Positions 35,671 to 42,462 of a DNA stretch of 64,000 bases are shown piece after piece. The notes beneath the pieces were generated by a model. The model saw only the letters and a program-made list of their open reading frames with translations. It had not been told where the DNA came from and ran no database searches. How positions within the stretch are numbered: position 1 is the first letter of the stretch; every line of letters begins with the position of its first letter. Made by a program: the position numbers and the translations under genes. Origin of the DNA: Actinoplanes campanulatus (GTDB lineage: Bacteria; Actinomycetota; Actinomycetes; Mycobacteriales; Micromonosporaceae); NCBI RefSeq assembly GCF_014647795.1, contig NZ_BMPW01000016.1:184927-248926 (forward strand), given 5' to 3'.

Positions 35671-36549
35671 ATGGAAGACCAGCGTGCTGCCACCGAGAAG
35701 TTCGCAGACCAGTTGCGGACCTTGCGGACCAGCGTGGGCAATCCGTCATTCCGGAAGATGGCCGGGCGATCGGGCCGGATCTCACACACGACACTGCACG
35801 AGGCCGCCGCTGGGACCAGGTTTCCCTCTTGGGAGACCACACGCGAGTTCGTCCGGGCCTGCGAGGCGGACGAGGCCGAGTGGCGGCGCCTCTGGGAGGA
35901 CGCTCAGCGCCAGGACGAGGTCGAGTCCACCACAGAGGACAATGCTTCCGGCGCCGTGGACATCAGGACGTTCAGCGACGTGGATGCCCCGGCGGTCAGC
36001 GGAGCCGTCGTGCCCGGCGTCGCCACGTCTTCGAAAGTCGCGCCGACGGTTCAGCGCACACCGCGCCGCCGGTGGATCGCGGCCATGGCGGCATCGGTGG
36101 TGACGGGCCTCGCCGCCGTGGGCGTCATCATCCGCGGCCGCGGTGACGACCCCGTGGCGACCCCATCGCCGTCAGGAAGCTTCTCGGACTCACTGATCCC
36201 CGGGGACGCGAGCAGGTTCGTCGGCGACATCACCTTTCCCGACGGCGCGAAGGTGAAGGTGAACCAACACTTCGACAAGGTGTGGGCGCTCGCGAACGTG
36301 GGACAGGTCGCCTGGCACAAACGCTTCCTGGCTCCGATCAACCCCACCGGTGAAGGCGGCTGCACCGTACCGGACCGGGTTCAGATCGGTGACACGCCAC
36401 CTGGCGAACAGGTGATGATCACCGTTCCGGTCGTCGCTCCGAGCAACCCGGGAAAGTGCATGGTGAGCTGGAAGATGGTCGACGAACAGGGGCAGCCCTA
36501 CTTTCCCAGCCGTCGGCCGGTGTATTTCTTGGTCAACGTCACCGTCTGA
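35671..36549 (+). CDS. XRE-type DNA-binding, membrane-anchored protein with NBR1-like Ig domain
   Basis: The 292-residue protein has an N-terminal helix-turn-helix region (about 5-80, FADQLRTLRTSVGNPSFRKM). An acidic linker and one membrane helix (WIAAMAASVVTGLAAVGVII, about 131-150) follow. The extracytoplasmic beta-sandwich (FVGDITFPDGAKVKV, FDKVWALANVGQVAW) resembles the NBR1/FW Ig-like domain. It could sense wall or surface ligands and pass the signal to DNA, like other membrane-bound regulators. TCTGAC repeats flank the gene on both sides. ATG 35671 follows GGGGGTTGG. Confidence 0.75.
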   Translation: MEDQRAATEKFADQLRTLRTSVGNPSFRKMAGRSGRISHTTLHEAAAGTRFPSWETTREFVRACEADEAEWRRLWEDAQRQDEVESTTEDNASGAVDIRTFSDVDAPAVSGAVVPGVATSSKVAPTVQRTPRRRWIAAMAASVVTGLAAVGVIIRGRGDDPVATPSPSGSFSDSLIPGDASRFVGDITFPDGAKVKVNQHFDKVWALANVGQVAWHKRFLAPINPTGEGGCTVPDRVQIGDTPPGEQVMITVPVVAPSNPGKCMVSWKMVDEQGQPYFPSRRPVYFLVNVTV

Positions 36550-36585
36550 ACACCGGCTCCGGTGTCAGTCCCAGGCACCGTCCGA

Positions 36586-36635
36586 ACTGACAACGCTTTA
36601 TCCGTCGAGGTCAGCTGAGGTCTGACGGATCTGAC
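36586..36635. promoter_or_regulatory. Second set of CTGAC repeats before the M15-like peptidase gene
   Basis: ACTGACAACG (36586) repeats the 10-mer core seen at 35632. TCTGAC recurs at 36621 and 36630, nine bases apart. A site shared with the adjacent regulator is inferred. Confidence 0.4.
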
Positions 36636-36724
36636 AGGAAACACGGGGTACCGAACAGTAGGTCCCTTCTCGCAAGGTGATGTCCGTTCCGAACGCGACT
36701 CACCACCTTCGAGGAGGTTCGACC

Positions 36725-37588
36725 ATGCGCCGTCCGCGGTTAGCCATCGGGCTCGCCACGCTCTGCGTAGCCGTCGGTCTCCCGGTCCACGCCTGGGCCG
36801 GGACGTCCGACACCACAACGCGGCAGACTCTCACCACGGCCGCCCGGCCGGTCGTGGACATGGAGGCCACCGTCCTGGCGGCCCAGATCGACCCCCGCCG
36901 TGCCGACAGCACCCTGACCCCGGGCGCGCAGGCGTCCGTCCTCGCTGTCGAGCAGGCGCTCCAGGCCAAGAGCCTGCTGGCCGCACAGTGGGTTGACGGC
37001 TACTTCGGCACCCAGACCGTCTCGGCGTACGCGGCCTATCAGCGCTCGCTGGGCTACACCGGCCTGGACGCCAACGGGCTGCCCGGAACGACGTCGCTGA
37101 CGAAGCTCGGCCAGGACCGGTACACCGTCGGCAACACGATCAGCCCCGGCGCGGAGGTCGCGCGTGACGGATACGTCGTCAACGCCCGTACCCAGGCGAT
37201 GCTCACCGAGGCCGAACGGCTGCTCGGTTACAAGATCGTGCTCGACCAGGGCTCGTACAACCCCGGCGGTGACCCGACCTCGGCCGGCACCCACGACGGC
37301 GGCGGCGTTGTCGACATCTCCGTCACCGGCATGACCGCGGCGAAGCGCACCGCCGTCGCCAAGGCCCTGCGCCAGGTCGGCTTCGCCGCCTGGGTCCGCA
37401 GCCCGAGCCAGGGCGACTGGCCGTGGCACATCCACGCCACCGCGATCAACGACACCGACCTGTCCACCCAGGCACAGCACCAGGTCGGCGACTACTACCT
37501 CGGCCTCAACGGCCTGGCCAACCGCGGCCCGGACGACGGCCCTCAGGTCTCCATCAAGACCTGGGAGCAGTACAAGCGCGCCCAGTGA
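36725..37588 (+). CDS. Secreted peptidoglycan-binding, M15-like peptidase
   Basis: The 287-residue precursor has a signal peptide (to about 28). A peptidoglycan-binding-like helical region follows (about 60-125: VDGYFGTQTVSAYAAYQRSLGY). The C-terminal domain has a zinc-peptidase pattern, SAGTHDGGGVVDIS then WPWHIHA, which is the H...D...HxH arrangement of M15 (D-Ala-D-Ala or endolysin-type) peptidases. It would cut peptide stems of the wall. ATG 36725 has GGAGG upstream. The next two genes also act on or bind the wall. Confidence 0.82.
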   Translation: MRRPRLAIGLATLCVAVGLPVHAWAGTSDTTTRQTLTTAARPVVDMEATVLAAQIDPRRADSTLTPGAQASVLAVEQALQAKSLLAAQWVDGYFGTQTVSAYAAYQRSLGYTGLDANGLPGTTSLTKLGQDRYTVGNTISPGAEVARDGYVVNARTQAMLTEAERLLGYKIVLDQGSYNPGGDPTSAGTHDGGGVVDISVTGMTAAKRTAVAKALRQVGFAAWVRSPSQGDWPWHIHATAINDTDLSTQAQHQVGDYYLGLNGLANRGPDDGPQVSIKTWEQYKRAQ

Positions 37589-37626
37589 CCGCTCCCATCC
37601 CTCTCTCATCCACAAAAAGGAATGGC

Positions 37627-38403
37627 ATGAACATCCGTAAGAACCTCGCCCTCGTCGGTACCGCACTCGCCATGACCACCTCCATCCTGAGCTTCGGCTC
37701 GCCGGCATCGGCGGCGGGCCGCGACGGGACCTGCGACAGCGGCGAGTTCTGCTACTACTACAACAGTGGCAACGCCGGCTCGATCTCGGACTTCACCGAG
37801 TCGATCGAGGACTACGGCACCACCCAGCCGTCCTGCTACGAATTCAAGGGCGACGGCGCCGGCCAGGGCCAGTGCATCAAGAACAACGCCGCCTCGGTGT
37901 GGAACCGCACCGGCAAGTCCGTACGCGTCTACTTCAACAGCGACTTCGGCGGCGCGACCCAGGACTTCGCCTCCGGGGCCAAGGGCAACCTCAATGCCAC
38001 CCTGAAGAACAACAACGCCTCGCACGCCATCGGCGGCAGCACCACCTTCCCGGCCGACCCGCGCGCTTCCGAGGCCGTCGCGTTCGCTCGGGCCCGGCTC
38101 GGCGCCACCGACTGGAACCGCGAGTGCGAGCTCTTCGTCGAGCGGGCGTTCGGCACCAGCGGCCGGTTCGCCACAGCACGCGCCCACTACGTGTGGCAGC
38201 GGGACAACGGGCGCATCCACACCGGCTCGGTGCCGCCCGCCGGTACCGCGGTGTTCTTCACCTCCACCGACTCGGCCGGACACGTCATGCTCTCCATCGG
38301 CGGCAACAGCGCCATCAGCACCGGCCCGACGGTCTACCAGACCAACACGTTCCGCGACCGGGCCGACTACCTCGGCTGGGCGTACGTCCCGAGCGGCTGG
38401 TGA
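37627..38403 (+). CDS. Secreted I36-domain protein with NlpC/P60-like C-terminal domain
   Basis: The 258-residue precursor has a signal peptide and a Cys-containing domain of about 100 residues (DSGEFCYYYNSG, DYGTTQPSCYEF, AASVWNRTGKSVRVYFNSDF). That domain resembles peptidase inhibitor family I36. The C-terminal papain-like region has Cys in RECELFVERAF and His in AGHVMLSIGG, as in NlpC/P60 or CHAP hydrolases. ATG 37627 has AAGGAA upstream. It overlaps the next gene by GTGA, and the two share a nearly identical I36 domain. Confidence 0.82.
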   Translation: MNIRKNLALVGTALAMTTSILSFGSPASAAGRDGTCDSGEFCYYYNSGNAGSISDFTESIEDYGTTQPSCYEFKGDGAGQGQCIKNNAASVWNRTGKSVRVYFNSDFGGATQDFASGAKGNLNATLKNNNASHAIGGSTTFPADPRASEAVAFARARLGATDWNRECELFVERAFGTSGRFATARAHYVWQRDNGRIHTGSVPPAGTAVFFTSTDSAGHVMLSIGGNSAISTGPTVYQTNTFRDRADYLGWAYVPSGW

Positions 38404-39329
38404 CGACCGCGGTGAAGAGGATTCCGGGAATTCTGGTTGCCGTGCTGGCGGCGTTCGTCAGCATCGCGGTGGCGCCGGGCGCGGCATACGCCGCCGACCG
38501 TGACGGCGTCTGTGACAGCGGCGAGTTCTGCTACTACTACAACAGTGGTCAGGCCGGCTCGGCTTCGGACTTCGACGACTCGATCGAGGACTACGGGACC
38601 ACCCAGCCGTCCTGCTACGAATTCAAGAGCGCCGGAAACGGCCAGGGCCTGTGCGTCAAGAACAACGCCGCCTCGGTGTGGAACCGTACGAGCAAGACCG
38701 TGCGGGTCTACTTCAACAGCGACTTCGGCGGAGCGACCCAGGACTTCGCGGCCGGGGCGAAGGGCAACCTCAACGCCACGCTGAAGAACAACAACGCCTC
38801 GCACCAGTTCATGGGCGGGTCGACGGGTTGCACCACCGACGGCACCAACAGCACGCTGCCGACCAGCATTCTGGTCTACCGGGTCAGTCTCGGCCGGGTC
38901 GACCGGGTCGACTTCAAGACGTACGTCAAGAACGTCCTCCCGAACGAATGGGTGACGAGCTGGCCGGACGCCTCGCTGGAGGCCGGCGCCGTGGCGGTCA
39001 AGAGCTACGCCTGGTACTGGGCGCTGCACTCGACCCGGAAGACCCCCGGCGGACAGTGCTACGACGTAGCGGACAACACCAACGACCAGGTCTACAAGCC
39101 GTCGTCGGCGCAGTCCTCGACGTCAGCCGCGGTGGACCGCACCTGGTCGACCCGGATGACCCGGAGCGGCAGCATCCTGCGAGCCCACTACTGCGCGACC
39201 ACGACGGCGTGCGGTGGATGGGTGACCGGGGACTGGCTGTCGCAGTACGGCTCGCGTGACCTCGCGAACGACGGCAAGAATTACCAGGCGATTCTGCGGT
39301 ACTACTACAGCAACGTGGTTCTCTCCTGA
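38400..39329 (+). CDS. Secreted I36-domain protein with SpoIID-type C-terminal domain
   Basis: The 309-residue precursor starts at a GTG overlapping the previous stop. After a signal peptide comes an I36-like domain about 86% identical by eye to that of the upstream protein. The C-terminal half is SpoIID/LytB-like: VDFKTYVKNVLPNEW, SLEAGAVAVKSYAWYW and GWVTGDWLSQYGSRDLAN. SpoIID proteins are lytic transglycosylases acting on denuded glycan strands. The pair therefore couples one inhibitor-like module to two different wall-active modules. Confidence 0.82.
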   Translation: MTTAVKRIPGILVAVLAAFVSIAVAPGAAYAADRDGVCDSGEFCYYYNSGQAGSASDFDDSIEDYGTTQPSCYEFKSAGNGQGLCVKNNAASVWNRTSKTVRVYFNSDFGGATQDFAAGAKGNLNATLKNNNASHQFMGGSTGCTTDGTNSTLPTSILVYRVSLGRVDRVDFKTYVKNVLPNEWVTSWPDASLEAGAVAVKSYAWYWALHSTRKTPGGQCYDVADNTNDQVYKPSSAQSSTSAAVDRTWSTRMTRSGSILRAHYCATTTACGGWVTGDWLSQYGSRDLANDGKNYQAILRYYYSNVVLS

Positions 39330-39346
39330 CGTAACGAGCCGACCGA

Positions 39347-39376
39347 GCCGCCCGCCGCATGTCCGCGGCGGGCGGC
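39347..39376. terminator. Bidirectional 12-bp hairpin
   Basis: GCCGCCCGCCGC pairs with GCGGCGGGCGGC around a 6-base loop, between the SpoIID-type gene and the convergent DUF1269 gene. Confidence 0.7.
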
Positions 39377-39387
39377 AGGGTTGTGTC

Positions 39388-39873
39388 TCAGCTCTGTTCG
39401 GCAAGGTCCTCGGCGAGTTCCTTCTCATCACTCTCGGACAGCGAGGTCTTGAGGATGGTGCCGCCGAAGGGCTGCAGAGCCTTGGCGAACTTGTCCTCGG
39501 TGATCTTCGAAGCCATGATCACGATCGCGGAGTGGCCGGGTTCGACCAGATGCTCGACGCGATTGCGGAACTCGGCATCGATTCCCTTCTGGTTGAACTT
39601 GCCCATCAGCGCGCCCATCGCGCCACCCAGCAGCACCATGCCCGGGACGAAGAACAGCAGGCCGAGCAGCAGGCCGAAGAGCGCACCACCAGCCGCGGAC
39701 GTTCCGACGATCCGCTGAGGCGTGTCGACGTGAGTCTTGCCATCGGCGTCGACGTCGACGATGGCCAGTCCGCGCAACTCGACGACGAAATCGTCCTGCA
39801 GACGCTGCACCTGCTCATAGGCCTGTCGAGCGGTCTGCGGGCCCTCGTACCCGATGATGATCAGTTCGGACAT
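39388..39873 (-). CDS. DUF1269 family membrane protein
   Basis: The 161-residue protein begins MSELIIIGYEG, with AIVDVDADGKTHV in the middle. A glycine-rich hydrophobic stretch (ALFGLLLGLLFFVPGMVLLG) follows and the tail is acidic. These match DUF1269, small proteins often linked to stress genes. ATG 39873 has GGAGGG upstream. It is divergent from the UspA gene, consistent with a stress link (inference). Confidence 0.82.
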   Translation of the reverse strand: MSELIIIGYEGPQTARQAYEQVQRLQDDFVVELRGLAIVDVDADGKTHVDTPQRIVGTSAAGGALFGLLLGLLFFVPGMVLLGGAMGALMGKFNQKGIDAEFRNRVEHLVEPGHSAIVIMASKITEDKFAKALQPFGGTILKTSLSESDEKELAEDLAEQS

Positions 39874-40224
39874 CTTCCCTCCAAATCGGCATCGGCACGC
39901 TCGTCAGCCTGATCCGACTCGGTCACCGTTCCGCTCCTGATGGACCTGACTCAAGATCCGCCAACGCCTCCCATCCTGCCGGGTCCAGCGAAGTAAATCT
40001 GGCGAATGTGGCCGAAACCGGCTGGCCTCAGAACCTCTGCATCGCGGCCACCCTGCGCCATCCGCACAGGCAGGTAACCCGTAGTGACCAACTGACCGGA
40101 GTGGGCGGGCCATCCGTGGCATGCTGCTGGGGGTGGCCCACCACGTCCGCCGTGCCGCGCCGCTGCACCCGCTTGTTGCGGGCCGGGTTCGGATCCGTTG
40201 GTTCTCTCGCGGGGAGTTCATCAC
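39874..40224. other. Intergenic region between divergent stress-type genes
   Basis: It must contain the promoters of the DUF1269 and UspA genes. No small gene or RNA was recognised, and no hexamers stood out clearly. Confidence 0.4.
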
Positions 40225-41145
40225 ATGACCGGCCGGATCGTCGTCGGCATCGACGGCTCAGAGCAGAGCGGTTACGCACTCGACTGGGCGGTGGCCCGAG
40301 CACGTCTCGGCGGCGAACAGCTTGAGCTGGTCAACTCCTACACGCTCATTCCCACCGTCGACTTCTTCGGCTTCCACGGCCTCCCATCGAGCCAGTCCAC
40401 GGTGCAGCTCATCGAGTTCTCCGAGCACGTGCTCGACGCTGCGGCGGCGCACGTACGCGAGCTCGCCCCCGACCTGACCTGCACTCAGACCTCGACCATG
40501 GGCCATCCCGCCGGCGCACTGGCGGCGGCTTCGGAGGGCGCAGACGCCGTCGTGGTCGGTCGGCGCGGCCTGGGCAGCGCCGCGAGCGCCCTGCTGGGTT
40601 CGGTGAGCAACCGGCTGACGATCGAGGCGAAGTGCCCGCTGGTCGTCGTCGGAGAGGGCGAGCGCCCGTTGACGGGCCCGATCGTCGTGGGCGTCGACGA
40701 GTCGGAGTTCGGCACGAACGCACTCCGCTACGCCATCACCGAGGCTGCTGTGCGCAAGACTTCTGTAAGAGCTGTCGCCGCCATGGACTCTCTGCTACCC
40801 CGCTCGTTTCCCCAGCTCGACCCGGAGCTCTTGGCCCGGATGCGGGCGGGCGCCAAGGCGGAAGCCGCCGAAGCCATCACCCGGACGCTCGACGAGGTGC
40901 AGGGCATGGACACCGCGTCGGTGAGCGTGAGCCCCGTCGTAGTGGAGGGCCGCGCGGCCGAAGCGATCCTGAAGCATGCCGATGATGCGCAGCTGATCGT
41001 CGTCGGCACGCACGGCAAGGGCCTGGTCCACCGGGTCTTGCTCGGTTCGGTGAGCCGGGAGATCTTGAACGACGCCGACCGGCCGGTCGCCATCGTCGAC
41101 CTTCCTGACGCCGATACCCCGCCGGTCACCGCTGAGCGCCTCTGA
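40225..41145 (+). CDS. Tandem-domain universal stress protein (UspA)
   Basis: The 306-residue protein has two Usp folds. The first begins GRIVVGIDGSEQSGYALDWA and has the ATP-binding segment VVVGRRGLGSAASALLGSVS. The second begins GPIVVGVDESEFGTNALRYA and has IVVGTHGKGLVHRVLLGSVS. The GxxGxxxxxxxGS(V/T)S motifs imply ATP binding in both. ATG 40225 has GGGGAG upstream. Such proteins support survival under hypoxia or starvation. Confidence 0.92.
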   Translation: MTGRIVVGIDGSEQSGYALDWAVARARLGGEQLELVNSYTLIPTVDFFGFHGLPSSQSTVQLIEFSEHVLDAAAAHVRELAPDLTCTQTSTMGHPAGALAAASEGADAVVVGRRGLGSAASALLGSVSNRLTIEAKCPLVVVGEGERPLTGPIVVGVDESEFGTNALRYAITEAAVRKTSVRAVAAMDSLLPRSFPQLDPELLARMRAGAKAEAAEAITRTLDEVQGMDTASVSVSPVVVEGRAAEAILKHADDAQLIVVGTHGKGLVHRVLLGSVSREILNDADRPVAIVDLPDADTPPVTAERL

Positions 41146-41178
41146 CGAACGTAACCCTTCGATCCGTCGTCAACGCGG

Positions 41179-41216
41179 ACGGCCCGGCCCCGCCGACATG
41201 CGGGACCGGGCCGTTT
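41179..41216 (+). terminator. Hairpin with short U tract after UspA gene
   Basis: ACGGCCCGG pairs with CCGGGCCGT, continued after a one-base mismatch by a 4-bp inner stem, and is followed by TTT. Confidence 0.65.
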
Positions 41217-41244
41217 CACCGTTCAGGACGGCGGCGGCCGTTCG

Positions 41245-41700
41245 TCAGGCAGGCTGCGCTCGTCTCTCCGTCCGCCCGGCGAGCAGGGTAGACTGGATGA
41301 CGTCGAGGAGGACCTGCGGGGTGCCGGCGGTGTTCTCGACCGTCGTCACCGTTTTGACCGTGTTGTCGCTGTAGCGAACCACGACGGTGTAGGTGAACCG
41401 GTCGCAGCAGGGGTCGGCCGGCAGGTACGCCGACCGCAGGACGCGGAACCGGCGGCTCGCCGTCGTGGTCAGCACCTCGGCCGCGTAGCGGTTCGCGGTG
41501 GTGCGGTCGACGGTGAAGTGTTCAACCATGCCTGTCAGGCCGCCCGAGCGTCGCATCAGAACCGACTCCGTCCGCGGCTCGTCGGGGGCGGCGGCGACCG
41601 CCGGTACCGGCGCGGTGGTGCCGGCCACGCTCAGCAGCGTCACCAGCACGAGGACGGCTGGAATGCGGTTCCGGAACAGGCGAGCGATCGAATTGTTCAT
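41245..41700 (-). CDS. Secreted emfourin-like metalloprotease inhibitor
   Basis: The 151-residue precursor has a signal peptide (to about 37). The mature part carries LMRRSGGLTGMVEHFTVD, then DRFTYTVVVRYSDNTVKTV, and a C-terminal helix LLDVIQSTLLAG. The (R/E)RSGGxxG start and the D.FTY.v.V pattern are those of emfourins, inhibitors of protealysin-like M4 peptidases. ATG 41700 is chosen because GGAG lies about 6 bases upstream. It is the downstream neighbour of a subtilisin-inhibitor gene on the same strand. Confidence 0.65.
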   Translation of the reverse strand: MNNSIARLFRNRIPAVLVLVTLLSVAGTTAPVPAVAAAPDEPRTESVLMRRSGGLTGMVEHFTVDRTTANRYAAEVLTTTASRRFRVLRSAYLPADPCCDRFTYTVVVRYSDNTVKTVTTVENTAGTPQVLLDVIQSTLLAGRTERRAQPA

Positions 41701-41762
41701 CTTGATCTCCATCTTTTCATGTCATCGTCACAAGAATACGAATAATGACTCGACGGAGTCGT

Positions 41763-42173
41763 TCAGATGTCGAATACGCTGCCGGTGGCGCGCAGCAGAA
41801 GGCAATTGTTACCGAAGACCTCGCGGTACGACGTCATTCTTCCGGCCCAGAGCCCGACGGCGGTGGCAACCACCGGACGATATTCCCGCGTGCAGATTCC
41901 GCCGGTGTCCGGCAGAGCGTGAAAGTCGCCGTCGACGGCGCGCAGATCCTGGCACGCCGCCGCGGCCGATCGGTGGCTTCCGCCATCGGCCTCGCAGTAC
42001 AGCAGTGCGGTCCGGCTGGGCTGTTCGGGCTCGTCAACGAACTGGACGCTGATCAGGAGGGCGGTGCTCGGCCGGTCGTCGCGCGCCTGCGCCTGCCCCG
42101 GCACCGCGACAGCCGCAGCGGTCACCGCACACAATGACGCGATCGTGACGCCGAATTGACGCAACAATTTCAT
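41763..42173 (-). CDS. Streptomyces subtilisin inhibitor (SSI, I16) family protein
   Basis: The 136-residue precursor has a signal peptide (to about 30). The mature domain matches SSI: STALLISV, four Cys at 60, 74, 94 and 124, GDFHALPDTGGICTREYRPVV, and SVFDI at the end. The reactive loop is C94-T-R-E, so the P1 residue is Arg96 with Glu at P1'. This predicts trypsin-like rather than subtilisin-type specificity. ATG 42173 has AGGAGG upstream. With the adjacent emfourin-like gene it forms a two-class antiprotease pair. Confidence 0.88.
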   Translation of the reverse strand: MKLLRQFGVTIASLCAVTAAAVAVPGQAQARDDRPSTALLISVQFVDEPEQPSRTALLYCEADGGSHRSAAAACQDLRAVDGDFHALPDTGGICTREYRPVVATAVGLWAGRMTSYREVFGNNCLLLRATGSVFDI

Positions 42174-42462
42174 TTTTCCTCCTCGTGGAAGGGGGTTGAC
42201 GCGATCTCGATGCGTTCTCGTGGAACCGCACCCTCGGATCGCTTGCATCTGTCATCGCAAAGCTAATTGCGGCATCGGGTCGAGTCAACCGCCCGGTATC
42301 GATACAAGGCGAATTCTCTATTTTCGGAGGGGCGCCGCGTCGCACCGGACAGCCACAAGGGTGAGGCCGGGGGACCCTCCCGCCATGGCGTACATCGATG
42401 ACCGTACGATCGACCGGCATCGTATCGACGTCCGATGCGGGAAACTCTCGACAGGAGCTGGA

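Noticed and set aside
39990-40060. GGCC-N10-GGCC half-palindrome as a hypoxia (DevR-type) operator before UspA
   Set aside because: Symmetry is limited to four bases per arm, expected by chance at this GC content.
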